Notes under the pieces: model-generated
What the model was told of the DNA's origin: nothing
The model's database searches: none
What the model saw: the letters and a program-made list of their open reading frames with translations, nothing else
Assembly: GCA_047974745.1 (NCBI GenBank)
Contig: JBKECO010000021.1
Span: 1 to 64,000 of the forward strand
Length of the DNA stretch: 64,000 nucleotides
Source of the DNA: JBKECO01 sp047974745
GTDB lineage: Bacteria; Bacillota; Clostridia; Lachnospirales; Lachnospiraceae
Direction of reading: 5' to 3'
In this document: positions 15,548-24,103 of the stretch, piece after piece
How positions within the stretch are numbered: position 1 is the first letter of the stretch
Layout of the letters: every line of letters begins with the position of its first letter
Translations under genes and position numbers: made by a program

Positions 15548-18133
15548 ATGAGAAACGTTTTTACCCTTCATAAACTTCTTTTCATCACCTGTATTTTTTG
15601 GATGATGATTCTTTTTCCTGTCAGAATACTTGCAACAGAAACAAGTATGAATGAGGCAGCTGGAGATAACATACTGATCATTAATTCCTATAACAGTGGA
15701 CTGCAGTGGACAGATGGGCAAACAGATGGCATTATCTCCGTACTAGGAGAGCTGGGAGCTGATTATACAATCTCCATTGAGTATATGGATTGGAAAAGAT
15801 TTCCAACAAAAGAAAATGCGAATAATTTCTACATGAGCATGAAGGAAAAATATGCGGATGTGAGGATTGACCTAGTTATCTGTACAGATGATGCAGCATT
15901 GCAATTTGCCAAGGAGAACAGAGACGAAATCTTTCCTGCTGTACCAATCGTATTTTCGGGAATCAACTCTAATAATCTGTCTCTGATACAAAAAGAATCA
16001 GAGTTTGCAAATTACACAGGTGTCGTTGAAGAAATCAATCCTGAAGATACTATTCGTACTGCAATCCAGATCAATCCCACGATTCAGAATATTTATCTGA
16101 TCTATGATAATACCGAAAGTGGAACTTCGACTGCACAGGTCTGCATTGAAGCTGTGGAAAAAGTCAATCCTGATTTGAATGTAATCTCTTTGAATGATGA
16201 GAGCAGAGATGCTATTTTGGATCTGGCAGCAAATACCAAGAAGAATAGTATGATTTTAGTTACAACCTATTTTACTGACATAGATGGAACGCCTTTGAAT
16301 CATCAGAGATTTTGTCAGCAGCTCAGTGCTGGTGCAAAGGTGCCGGTATACCATTTGTTTGATTTTGGTATGAGATATGGTATCTTTGGCGGATATCTGA
16401 CAGCAGGATTTGATCAGGGAGAGCAGGCGGGAATTCTTGCAATGAGAATCCTGAATGGAGAAAAGCCAGATGATATAGCTATTATAAATCTGACTACGGA
16501 TGTATTTACCTATGACTATTCCGTTGCACAGAGATTTTCGATTGATCCCAAGCAGATACCAGCATCAAGTCAGGTGACAAATCGGGCTAATTCGTTCATA
16601 GAGGCCTATCAGCCGCTGGTGATTACAATATTCATTGCGTTTACAGTCTTGGTGTCCTTTACGGTCATTCTATTATTCCACATCTCAAAGAGCAATAAAA
16701 TGAAACGAGCCCTTGCGGATAATAATGAAGAGCTGTCCGAGCTGTATGATGAGATCGCTTCCACAGAAGAAGAACTCCGGGCGCAGATGACAGACCTTAC
16801 AGATGCACATGAAAGGCTGGAGCAATACACAGAGAATATGCAGCATCTGGCATATCATGACGACCTGACAGGACTCTATAACCGATTGTATTTATATGAG
16901 ACCGTAGGGGATCAGCTGGCCAGAGGGAAAATGGATGGAGCGGTATTTTTCATCGATCTTGATAATTTCAAATTTATCAATGATGCACTGGGACATGCGG
17001 TAGGTGATGACCTTTTACGGGAGATCAGCAAAAGATTGCTGACACTTCTGTCAGATGAAACTGATATTGTGAGACTTGGTGGGGATGAATTTGTCATTTG
17101 CAGACAAGGCTTAGAGTATAGAAAAGCGGCAGAGGAATTTGCCGACAGAATCACTGCCATGTTCCTATTTCCGTTTTCGATACAAGAGCATCTGCTCTCA
17201 ATTACTGCAAGTATTGGTATCGCTATGTATAAGGATCATAGTTATGATATCGATATGCTCATACGCAATGCGGATATGGCTATGTATAAGGTCAAAAAAG
17301 AAGGGAAAAATGGCTTCCACTTTTTTAACACACAATTAAAAGAGGAGATTCTCGAACGGATCACCATTGAGAACTGTTTTAAAAGTGCAATCAGAGACAG
17401 CGAATTTCAGATCCATTATCAGCCACAGGTATTAACGAAATCCACCTGCATTGATGGATTTGAAGCATTGATCCGATGGGATACCAAAGAGCTTGGATTC
17501 CTGTCTCCGGACAAATTTATATCAGTAGCAGAAGAAACGGGTTTTATCATTGTTCTCGGTGAATGGGTATTAAGAACTGCCTGTGATACGATTTCCAAAC
17601 TCAATACCAGACTAGATGCACGATTTAAAGTCGGTGTCAATATTTCTGTTCTGCAGATTCTACAGGATGATTTTGTCGACATGGTTAAACAAATTCTAAA
17701 AGAAACTCATTTAGCACCTGAGCTTTTGGAGCTTGAGATTACGGAGTCTGTACTCATGGACTCAAAAGATGCCGCACTTGATAAAATCAAACAGATGAGA
17801 AAGCTTGGAATTAAAATAGCGATTGATGATTTTGGAACCGGTTTTTCATCACTGGCATATTTGAGAACTATTCCAATCACAACATTAAAAATTGACAAAC
17901 TATTTGTTGATGATATTGCAAACCCTCTCTCCAATACAGATGTCACCGATTCGATAATCGATCTTGGTCATAAGATGAATCTCATTATCGTGGCGGAGGG
18001 TGTAGAGTCAGCCAGTCAGCTGTCTTATTTGCAGGAGAATGGATGCGATCTGATCCAGGGATATTTTTATTCAAGGGCACTTCCGTTAGAAGCCCTTGAA
18101 GACTTTATTTTAGATTTTGAATTTACTACTTGA
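15548..18133 (+). CDS. Membrane GGDEF-EAL protein with ABC-binding-type sensor domain
   Basis: A c-di-GMP turnover enzyme of about 861 residues. A signal/anchor segment (LLFITCIFWMMILFPVRILA) precedes an outside domain of about 300 residues of the ABC-type periplasmic substrate-binding fold (NILIINSYNSGLQWTDGQ, VPIVFSGINSNN, QGEQAGILAMRIL). Then come a transmembrane segment (LVITIFIAFTVLVSFTVILLF), a coiled coil, GGDEF and EAL. Both catalytic signatures are intact: RLGGDEFVIC, and GFEALIRW, LEITESVLM, IDDFGTGFSS, KIDKLFVDDI, AEGVES. It could therefore make or degrade c-di-GMP, the balance being set by the sensed ligand. Start 15548 follows AAGGA and gives a clean signal sequence. Monocistronic, ended by a long hairpin. 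Confidence 0.93.
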   Translation: MRNVFTLHKLLFITCIFWMMILFPVRILATETSMNEAAGDNILIINSYNSGLQWTDGQTDGIISVLGELGADYTISIEYMDWKRFPTKENANNFYMSMKEKYADVRIDLVICTDDAALQFAKENRDEIFPAVPIVFSGINSNNLSLIQKESEFANYTGVVEEINPEDTIRTAIQINPTIQNIYLIYDNTESGTSTAQVCIEAVEKVNPDLNVISLNDESRDAILDLAANTKKNSMILVTTYFTDIDGTPLNHQRFCQQLSAGAKVPVYHLFDFGMRYGIFGGYLTAGFDQGEQAGILAMRILNGEKPDDIAIINLTTDVFTYDYSVAQRFSIDPKQIPASSQVTNRANSFIEAYQPLVITIFIAFTVLVSFTVILLFHISKSNKMKRALADNNEELSELYDEIASTEEELRAQMTDLTDAHERLEQYTENMQHLAYHDDLTGLYNRLYLYETVGDQLARGKMDGAVFFIDLDNFKFINDALGHAVGDDLLREISKRLLTLLSDETDIVRLGGDEFVICRQGLEYRKAAEEFADRITAMFLFPFSIQEHLLSITASIGIAMYKDHSYDIDMLIRNADMAMYKVKKEGKNGFHFFNTQLKEEILERITIENCFKSAIRDSEFQIHYQPQVLTKSTCIDGFEALIRWDTKELGFLSPDKFISVAEETGFIIVLGEWVLRTACDTISKLNTRLDARFKVGVNISVLQILQDDFVDMVKQILKETHLAPELLELEITESVLMDSKDAALDKIKQMRKLGIKIAIDDFGTGFSSLAYLRTIPITTLKIDKLFVDDIANPLSNTDVTDSIIDLGHKMNLIIVAEGVESASQLSYLQENGCDLIQGYFYSRALPLEALEDFILDFEFTT

Positions 18134-18138
18134 AGTAA

Positions 18139-18177
18139 CTGAAATTGGAGCCAAATATCTTTTGGCTCCAATTTCAG
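18139..18177. terminator. Long hairpin between convergent genes
   Basis: A perfect 17-bp stem (CTGAAATTGGAGCCAAA and its complement) with a five-base loop separates the GGDEF-EAL gene from the minus-strand gene 18189-18644. It likely terminates both transcripts. Confidence 0.85.
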
Positions 18178-18188
18178 TTTCATAATCG

Positions 18189-18644
18189 CTACAGTTTTAC
18201 ATGCTGCCTTAGTTTTTCAATCGCTGTCTTTAGATGTGCCAGCCTGGTCTCTTCTTTTTTACTGCCATCCACGTACTGAGCATATTTTCTCTGATTCGAA
18301 TAGGAAAGACTCATCCAGAATGCGCTTGCTTCTTTATCAGCTGAAATTGCTTTCTGGAATTCATCCGATAATTCGACCACACGCTCCGATTCATCCTTTT
18401 CTATCGTCACATGAATCTTATCGCCAAATGTTTTTTTTATCGATTCTCTTATTTCTTTTGTAATTCCTATAATGTAATCAGGACCGCCCATTCTTACGAT
18501 TGAGCCTCTGTAAGGATATCCGTCGAATGTGGCCTGGACTTTCACTCTTTTTGCCCCATAGAGTGCTGCGACATCAAAGGGCACAATTATAAATCCAGCA
18601 TCTATCCCTTCTGTCTTGATCAGTTCAGCATCAAATTGTTCCAC
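18189..18644 (-). CDS. DUF1905/YdeI-type protein
   Basis: Protein of about 151 residues starting EQFDAELIKTEGIDAGFIIVPFD, with the DUF1905 beta-barrel pattern (KVQATFDGYPYRGSIVRMGG) in the first ~90 residues. A C-terminal YdeI/OmpD-associated helical part follows (AFWMSLSYSNQRKYAQYVDG, KKEETRLAHLKTAIEKL). The family has no settled biochemical role. GTG at 18644 is chosen because GAGGT precedes it and known members begin near this point; the more upstream ATG at 18695 overlaps the preceding gene by eight bases. Third gene of a minus-strand trio with DUF2200 and a flavin-barrel protein. Confidence 0.75.
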   Translation of the reverse strand: MEQFDAELIKTEGIDAGFIIVPFDVAALYGAKRVKVQATFDGYPYRGSIVRMGGPDYIIGITKEIRESIKKTFGDKIHVTIEKDESERVVELSDEFQKAISADKEASAFWMSLSYSNQRKYAQYVDGSKKEETRLAHLKTAIEKLRQHVKL

Positions 18645-18687
18645 TATGTACCTCGCTCTCCAGTAAGACCGGTCATTTCTTGAGATG

Positions 18688-19047
18688 TCAGTCACGCAAT
18701 ATCTTTGTCATGGCCTTGCCCTTTGCAAGTTCATCGATCAATTTATCCATATAACGAACTTCTCTCATAACAGGGTCTTCGATTTCCTCCACTCGAATGC
18801 CGCATACAACACCTTTGATCAACGACCGGTTCGGATTCATCTGGGGCGCATCCTGGAAAAAATGCTCCAGATCAGTCTGTGCAGCAATTTCTAGCTCAAG
18901 GGACGCCTGGTCATGACCCGTCAGCCAAAAAATAATTTCATCTACTTCTGCCTTGTGCCGGCCTTTTTTCTCTGCTTTTGCAATATAGAGAGGATAAATA
19001 CTGGCAAAGGACATCTTGTATACTCTTTGTGTATTCTTATCTGTCAT
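18688..19047 (-). CDS. DUF2200 family protein
   Basis: A 119-residue cytosolic protein with the DUF2200 pattern: RVYKMSFASIYPLYIAKAEKKGR at the N-terminus, DEIIFWLTGH in the middle and NPNRSLIKGVVCGIRVEEIEDPVMREVRYMD near the end. The function of the family is unknown. It lies 13 bases after the flavin-barrel gene and just before the DUF1905 gene, so the three are likely cotranscribed. Confidence 0.83.
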   Translation of the reverse strand: MTDKNTQRVYKMSFASIYPLYIAKAEKKGRHKAEVDEIIFWLTGHDQASLELEIAAQTDLEHFFQDAPQMNPNRSLIKGVVCGIRVEEIEDPVMREVRYMDKLIDELAKGKAMTKILRD

Positions 19048-19060
19048 ATAGAACCTCCGG

Positions 19061-19432
19061 TCAAATCGTTTGTTTGATTTTCTCCGCTTTGATGACCAGA
19101 ACTTTGGTCAAGAAAGGAAATTTTTCTTTCATCTCGTCAAATACTTCCCCTTCTCTCAGAAAGCTCGCTGGTCCCTCAACAACAAAACCTGTTCCCATAT
19201 ACATTTTTCCTTGAACATCCGGACTTCCAAATGTCATAATGACCTGATTGTTGCTCATAACATTTTTTTCAGTAATATTGAACCAGGCTGCAGGAATCAG
19301 AATTTCATCCTCGCCATGCAGCTGCAGATAACTATTCCAGGTATTTGCAACATGAACATTACCTTTCGACCAGGAAGTCACAGAAACCACGCCATTGTGT
19401 TTCAGAACCTCCTTAAATACATCACTAAACAT
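19061..19432 (-). CDS. Pyridoxamine 5'-phosphate oxidase-like FMN-binding protein
   Basis: A split-barrel flavoprotein of about 123 residues. The N-terminus FSDVFKEVLKHNGVVSVTSW, the strand HVANTWNSYL, PAAWFNITEKNV and the end FLTKVLVIKAEKIKQT follow the PNPOx-like family of small FMN or F420-type binding reductases, not genuine PdxH. It is the first gene of the minus-strand trio, transcribed away from the Rrf2 gene. Substrate unknown. Either ATG 19438 or 19432 could be used; AGGT at 19439-19442 lies at better distance for the latter. Confidence 0.75.
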   Translation of the reverse strand: MFSDVFKEVLKHNGVVSVTSWSKGNVHVANTWNSYLQLHGEDEILIPAAWFNITEKNVMSNNQVIMTFGSPDVQGKMYMGTGFVVEGPASFLREGEVFDEMKEKFPFLTKVLVIKAEKIKQTI

Positions 19433-19523
19433 AATCATTACCTCTCATTCTATTATAGACAACTGTTATCTGTAATATATCTCATCAGAGGTCAAATGTC
19501 AATTGTTATGCAATATGAAATAT

Positions 19524-19537
19524 GGTATCATGATACC
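19524..19537. promoter_or_regulatory. 14-bp perfect palindrome in divergent promoter region
   Basis: GGTATCATGATACC lies between the flavin-barrel gene (minus) and the Rrf2 regulator (plus). A dyad at this position is a plausible operator for the Rrf2 protein, which would then control both directions. Confidence 0.45.
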
Positions 19538-19562
19538 AGTTATCCAGAAAAAAATTGAGCAT

Positions 19563-19636
19563 AAAATGCAAGTAATACAAAATGCAAGTAACAAAAAATA
19601 CAAGTAACACAAAGTGCAAGTAACATAAAATGTAAG
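19563..19636 (+). repeat. 16-bp tandem repeat, four and a half copies
   Basis: Consecutive units of the form AAAATGCAAGTAACAN at 19563, 19579, 19595 and 19611 plus a partial unit at 19627-19636, with few substitutions. It sits just before the Rrf2 ribosome binding site. There are no spacers of the CRISPR kind. Confidence 0.9.
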
Positions 19637-19648
19637 AACAGAGGTGAA

Positions 19649-20149
19649 ATGATGCAAATGAGTGTTGGAGTCGAATATGCTCTGCATTCGCTGTTCTATA
19701 TGATCGATGCTCCAAAGGGATGTACGATTGGTATTAGAGAACTGGCGGATTTGAATAAATTATCGGAAACATATCTTTCGAAAATATTTACCAGACTGAC
19801 GAAGGCAGGAATCGTTCGTTCCGTACAAGGAGTAAAGGGCGGATATGAATTATCAAAATCGACATCAGATATCAGCTTTTGGGACATCGTTGAGGCAATC
19901 GAGGGAGATTCCTATTTGTTCCAGTGTGCGGAGATCAGACAGAACAATATTTTCATAACATCAGAAGATAATAGGGCTGGCTGTCCTTGTCTGATCAAGA
20001 CCGTGATGCAGGAAGCAGAAGACCAAATGAGAGATTTTTTAAAGAAAAAAACACTAAAGTGGCTTCATGATGAGGTGAACACAGATTTCTCACAGGACAG
20101 AAAAGATAAGATCCAGGAGTGGTTGGAAAAAGCCGCAAATAGGTCATAA
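19649..20149 (+). CDS. Rrf2-family transcriptional regulator
   Basis: A winged-helix regulator of 166 residues. The family pattern is clear: SVGVEYALHSLFYM at the start, IGIRELADLNKLSETYLSKIF as recognition helix, and IVRSVQGVKGGYELSK as wing. Cys93, Cys112 and Cys114 (FQCAEI, GCPC) sit where Fe-S-binding members such as IscR and NsrR keep their ligands, so an Fe-S or redox sensor is possible; CymR-type members usually lack them. GAGGTG precedes ATG 19649; ATG 19652 is equally possible. Tandem repeats flank the gene on both sides. It may be cotranscribed with the HD-domain gene. Confidence 0.9.
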   Translation: MMQMSVGVEYALHSLFYMIDAPKGCTIGIRELADLNKLSETYLSKIFTRLTKAGIVRSVQGVKGGYELSKSTSDISFWDIVEAIEGDSYLFQCAEIRQNNIFITSEDNRAGCPCLIKTVMQEAEDQMRDFLKKKTLKWLHDEVNTDFSQDRKDKIQEWLEKAANRS

Positions 20150-20241
20150 ATGCACAGCAAGGAAAAGGTAATATAGATAGATGCACAGGCAAGGGAAAGG
20201 TAACATAGATAGATGCACAGGCAAGGGAAAGGTAACATAGA
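20150..20241 (+). repeat. 32-bp tandem repeat, three copies, each with a ribosome-binding-like motif
   Basis: Units begin at 20150 (31 bases, diverged), 20181 (32 bases) and 20213 (ending at the HD gene start). Each reads ATGCACAGGCAAGGGAAAGG then TAACATAGATAG. The last GGGAAAGG serves as ribosome binding site for ATG 20242, so the other copies repeat the same site upstream. Confidence 0.9.
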
Positions 20242-20787
20242 ATGAATAGAGAAGAGGCTTGGGAACTACTGACAAAATATAATAAAGAGGATTTTCATCT
20301 TGAGCATGCTGTTATCGTAGAGAAAACAATGCGCTATTTTGCAGAGAAGTATGGATATTGGAATGAAGTGGATCTATGGGGCATCGTAGGGTTGCTGCAT
20401 GATCTTGATTTTGAAATGTACCCGGATGAGCATTGTATCAAAGGACAAGAAATCATGAGAGAGAACCATATCGATGAGCAGATCATACGTGCTGCAGCCA
20501 GCCATGGATATGGCATCACCGTCGATATCGAGCCCAGACATGAGATGGAGAAAATCCTTTATGCAGTGGATGAACTCACGGGGCTGATCGGAGCAGTTGT
20601 GTTGATGAGACCTTCCAAAAGCGTGCAGGACCTGGAGGCGAAATCGGTAAAGAAAAAGTTCAAATCAAAGGGCTTTGCCGCAGGATGTTCTAGAGAAGTA
20701 ATACAAAAGGGAGCGGATATGCTGGATTGGGATCTGGACAGATTGATTAATGAAACTTTGGAAGCACTAAAGACATTTCAGGATTAG
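20242..20787 (+). CDS. HD-domain metal-dependent hydrolase
   Basis: A 181-residue cytosolic protein of the HD/HDIG superfamily. Metal-binding positions are visible: HLEHAVIVEKTM (first His), LLHDLDFEMYPDEH (the HD pair) and AAASHGYGI, followed by YAVDELTGLIGAVVLMRPSK, where the last conserved Asp lies. Such proteins cleave phosphoesters of nucleotides or similar small molecules; no substrate is evident. It follows the Rrf2 gene after a tandem repeat and may share its mRNA. Confidence 0.85.
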   Translation: MNREEAWELLTKYNKEDFHLEHAVIVEKTMRYFAEKYGYWNEVDLWGIVGLLHDLDFEMYPDEHCIKGQEIMRENHIDEQIIRAAASHGYGITVDIEPRHEMEKILYAVDELTGLIGAVVLMRPSKSVQDLEAKSVKKKFKSKGFAAGCSREVIQKGADMLDWDLDRLINETLEALKTFQD

Positions 20788-20888
20788 GTTAGATGCAGTA
20801 ATAGGATAACTATAATCAAATTGACAAAATTGATGCTTGAAGCTATAATTGAATTACCTGATGGGTAATATGTAATTGGGAGATATTG

Positions 20889-21248
20889 GTGAAAATAGTA
20901 TACAAAAATGACAATGTTCAACTTCAATGCGAAAACATTAAAGTAGCACAGAGGTTATTTGGTGGAGATAAAGCATTAGCAATTAAGTTGTTAGGGCGAA
21001 TTAATCAACTTGAAATGGCAGATACAATTAAAGATATTATTCTGACCCCACCTCTAAGATTTCATAATTTAGAAGGAAATATGAATGGATTCTTTGCAAT
21101 TGATGTTAAAACCAAAAGGGAACCATGGAGAATTATCATACAACCTTTGGATGAAAATGAAAATCCATATAAACCGTGTAATATAGATGAGATATTACAT
21201 GTCGTTAGAATTGTAGAAGTAAAGGAGGTAAGCAAGCATTATGAGTAA
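20889..21248 (+). CDS. HigB/RelE-like toxin
   Basis: A small protein of about 119 residues with the ParE/HigB (plasmid killer) pattern: KVAQRLFGGDKALAIKLLGRINQLE, then LTPPLRFHNLEGNMNGFFAIDVK and PWRIIIQP, ending IVRIVEV-like VVRIVEVKEVSKHYE. Members cut mRNA on the ribosome. GTG 20889 follows GGGAG at 20878-20882. It overlaps the downstream antitoxin-like gene by eight bases, the usual higB-higA order. The region is more AT-rich than its neighbours, which suggests acquisition. Confidence 0.8.
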   Translation: MKIVYKNDNVQLQCENIKVAQRLFGGDKALAIKLLGRINQLEMADTIKDIILTPPLRFHNLEGNMNGFFAIDVKTKREPWRIIIQPLDENENPYKPCNIDEILHVVRIVEVKEVSKHYE

Positions 21249-22320
21249 TTATATAGAATATAATGAAAAAATAGCTTTTCATCCTGGATATTATATTAAA
21301 GAAGTAGTTGATGAAAGTGGTTTAACACAAGAAGATTTTGCAAAGAGGTTAGATACAACGCCCAAAAATTTAAGTGTCATTATTCATGGTGAACAAAGTT
21401 TGTCAAGAGAAATGGCGATGAAGCTTTCAAGAATGTTAGGAACAAGTATTGAATATTGGCTTAACATTCAAAACAAGTATGATGCCATGATTGCTGAATT
21501 CGAGTCAGATAAAGAATTATGTATTGAGCGAGAACTCTTTAAGTGTATTGATTATAAGTATTTCAAACAAAATTTCAATTTGCCTGATTTGTCTCGAAAA
21601 GTTAATGACCAAATAAAGGCGGTTCGTGAATTCTTGAATATTGCAACATTGAATGTATTAAAAGATCCTGATTTGGCTGTAAGTTTTAGAAGCTATTCAT
21701 CGGAGCCAAGTATTTCAAATATAATAAATTCAAATACAATGGTTCAGATTGCAATTAATAAAACAATTAGCACAGAGGCTGTAAAATTTAATAAAATAAA
21801 ATTTAAGGAAGCCATTGATTTTGCTTTGTCGCTAACGTCTTCTCATGATGAATTTTTTCCTCTAATAAGGGAGAAATTTCTTGAGGCTGGAGTGGTTTTT
21901 GTTATACTACCAAATCTTAAAAGTTCAGGAATAAATGGAGCAACTAAAAAAGTCGGAGGCAAAATAATGCTCATGGTTAATGATAGGCGAGCTTACTCAG
22001 ATACGTTTTGGTTTACTTTATTTCATGAAATTGGGCACATTATGCATGGTGATTATGGAATGACATTTTCAAATGAAAATGGAGGAAATGAAGATAATGC
22101 TGATTGTTATGCGCAGGATATGTTAATTCCGCCAAAGGAATATATAAGTTTTTTGCAAAGAGGAGACTTTTCAGAAGATTCAGTCAGAAAATTTGCAAAA
22201 GTCATCAACCGGGATCCTGGGATTGTTTTTGGAAGATTACAGAATGACGGTAAAATTCCGTATACTAATATTGCGTTGTCAAAGGCATTAAGGCACAAAT
22301 ATAAAGTGGTTACAGAATGA
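21241..22320 (+). CDS. HigA-type antitoxin fused to ImmA/IrrE metallopeptidase
   Basis: 359 residues in two parts. Residues ~8-85 are a HigA-type XRE helix-turn-helix (HPGYYIKEVVDESGLTQEDF, NLSVIIHGEQSLSREMAMKLS, SIEYWLN). Residues ~200-330 are an M78/ImmA peptidase with the zinc motif TLFHEIGHIMHGD and the later acidic ligand region ADCYAQDMLIPP. Long HigA proteins with this peptidase may neutralise and also degrade a repressor or the toxin. The overlap with the toxin gene supports one translation-coupled module. Whether the protease acts on the toxin is unknown. Confidence 0.87.
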   Translation: MSNYIEYNEKIAFHPGYYIKEVVDESGLTQEDFAKRLDTTPKNLSVIIHGEQSLSREMAMKLSRMLGTSIEYWLNIQNKYDAMIAEFESDKELCIERELFKCIDYKYFKQNFNLPDLSRKVNDQIKAVREFLNIATLNVLKDPDLAVSFRSYSSEPSISNIINSNTMVQIAINKTISTEAVKFNKIKFKEAIDFALSLTSSHDEFFPLIREKFLEAGVVFVILPNLKSSGINGATKKVGGKIMLMVNDRRAYSDTFWFTLFHEIGHIMHGDYGMTFSNENGGNEDNADCYAQDMLIPPKEYISFLQRGDFSEDSVRKFAKVINRDPGIVFGRLQNDGKIPYTNIALSKALRHKYKVVTE

Positions 22321-22406
22321 TTGCGATAAAGAAACTATGTGTTGTGTAACTATAAAAAATAGTAGAATAACCTGTCAATCTCAACAATGATTTTTGCTTC
22401 ATATAA

Positions 22407-22457
22407 CGCCGCAAAGCCGCATGAATGAACACTACGTTTATGCGGCTTTGTGCGTTT
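22407..22457. terminator. Hairpin at the integrase end of the element
   Basis: GCAAAGCCGCAT at 22411-22422 pairs with ATGCGGCTTTG(T)GC at 22440-22453. It lies just beyond the integrase stop and probably ends that transcript. Confidence 0.65.
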
Positions 22458-22471
22458 CTATTTTAGTGGCT

Positions 22472-23863
22472 TCAAAATGTGATTTGACGCCCATTTGACG
22501 CCCGCGCTCCACGGGGGCTTATAAAAAGCTGTAAAAAGATATAAGGTGTTGCATGAGTTAAAGGGAAATATCGCTGCTCTTTTTCCGGCTTGCTCCTTTC
22601 TCTTTTTTTGGCGGTGGCTTCCTTTGCCGCTGCCGGGTCTGCCTTTTCGAGTGCGCCGTGATAAGCGTCAAGTACCTCCTTTTTGCGTTCAAGCCGCACG
22701 TCCACATATCGGGCGGTGACGGCTTCAAAGTTCATAGACAGCCCAAGCAATGCGCCAATACCCGCAAGCGTATGTCCCAAGACTTCGCCCACGGTGTAGA
22801 AATCGCCTGTCAGTTGGTGCATATTGGTAGCTGCCGTATGCCGCAAGTCATGGAAACGGATATGCGGCATATCCAAGCCCTCTAATAGCTTCACAAACTG
22901 TGCAGACACCCACGACGCGGCAATCGGCGCACCGTCCGGTTTCGCTACAACAAGGTCATTGTCATAGTAGGTCTTGCCGTCCTTTGCTGCCTGTTCTTTC
23001 TGTACTTCCTGCATGGTAAACTGTTTGAGGAAAAACGGTCGCGCAAGGTCTGTTATGGGTAGCGTTCTGCCGTTGGATTTAGGCGGTGCCATTTCCTCAA
23101 TTACCTTTGTTTTAGGCGGTACTTTGAAAGGTAACTGCTCGATTACATCAAAGGTGTTATTTTCTAAGTCTACGTTTTGCCAACGTAAGCCCAAGATTTC
23201 AGAACGGCGCATACCATAAAGCCCGCCTAAAACAACGGACATTTCCCAAACGGTATTTTCCACACGCTGCATGAGGGCTTTCACCTGTTCCGGCGTGTAG
23301 GGGTCGGGGGTCTTATCGCCCTTGCCAAACTTCGTGAGTGTGTCGCGGGCTGCGTTGGTTTCAATATACCGATATTTCCGGGCATGACCGAGGGCGACAC
23401 TTAATACACGCTTTGCCCCTGCCGCCGTGGACGGCTTCAAGCCTTTGTCGATAATCTGCTGAAACATTTTGTCTACCATAGCGGGCGTATGCTGATTGAG
23501 AGCAACGCCGCCGACATAAGGAACAATGTAATTTGCGATTGTCCGCTTGTAGTTGTCGTAGGTTGCCGGACGCAAATTTACCCGCGCATAGCTTTCTACC
23601 CATTCTTCAAGGTAGCTTTTCACGGTCTGCTTTCTCTGTTCAGAGATAGACGCGACTTGACCGGGGTTTTGGAGTTTTGTTTTTATTCCGGCTTCATACT
23701 ATGTTGCTTCGCGCCTTGTGGGGAAACCACGCTTTGTATGGGTTTTCTTTGCTCCGTCCGGCGCAGTGTATTTTATGTTTACGTCGTAGACAGTACCCGG
23801 TCGTCCTGTCAAAACGCCGTTACTGTCTCGTTTGTTTTTGGCTTGCCTTGCTTGTATTGCCAT
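22472..23863 (-). pseudogene. int: Tyrosine integrase with amber stop at codon 55
   Basis: The full frame starts at ATG 23863 (MAIQARQAKNKRDSNG) and runs in one phase to 22472. It is interrupted by TAG at 23699-23701, where the text reads TRREAT-stop-YEAGIK; a CAG-to-TAG change is the simplest explanation. The rest is complete: an SAM-like core-binding domain (SYLEEWVESYARVNLRPATY) and a catalytic domain with Arg (GGLYGMRRSEILGL), HDLRHTAAT, and GHTLAG plus a Tyr near RYVDV. Without suppression only the part from about 23623 could be made, lacking the arm-binding N-terminus, so excision is probably impaired. Its usual partner Xis lies directly upstream. Confidence 0.85.
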
Positions 23864-23866
23864 ACG

Positions 23867-24103
23867 TTACCCCTCACTTTCCGCAGAGGGGCGTACTGTA
23901 ATTTTCGCATTTTCGTACCATTTCCAAATAGCACTATCAGCGATTAAACGGCGGTTGCCGTTTTGGATATATTCAAGCTCGCCACTATCCATCAGCTCGC
24001 GCAGCTTGTTTTCCCCAATGCCGCTAATCCGGCTCATTTGCTCAACCGTTTTGAGCATGGGAAGCGCGGGCATGGCAAGGGTCGTTGTCTCCTTTTTTGC
24101 CAT
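23867..24103 (-). CDS. xis: Excisionase-type DNA-binding protein
   Basis: About 78 residues, MAKKETTTLAMPALPMLKTV then a short winged-helix region (MSRISGIGENKLRELMDSGELEYIQNGNRRL) that ends in IWKWYENAKI. It belongs to the small MerR-like excisionases of Tn916-type elements, which direct the integrase toward excision. The start at 24103 is chosen because GGGGGT precedes it and the upstream residues do not fit the family. Three bases separate its stop from the integrase start. Confidence 0.85.
   Translation of the reverse strand: MAKKETTTLAMPALPMLKTVEQMSRISGIGENKLRELMDSGELEYIQNGNRRLIADSAIWKWYENAKITVRPSAESEG

Noticed and set aside
19649..20149. The Rrf2 protein as CymR-like regulator of the two Cys-leader promoters
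   Set aside because: It has a Cys triad typical of Fe-S members, which CymR lacks, and the nearby palindrome shares only short stretches with the 31-bp element. Possible, but unsupported.
19563..20241. Possible CRISPR array or iterons at the tandem repeats
   Set aside because: Units are contiguous with no unique spacers, periods are 16 and 32 bp, and there are no cas or replication genes.
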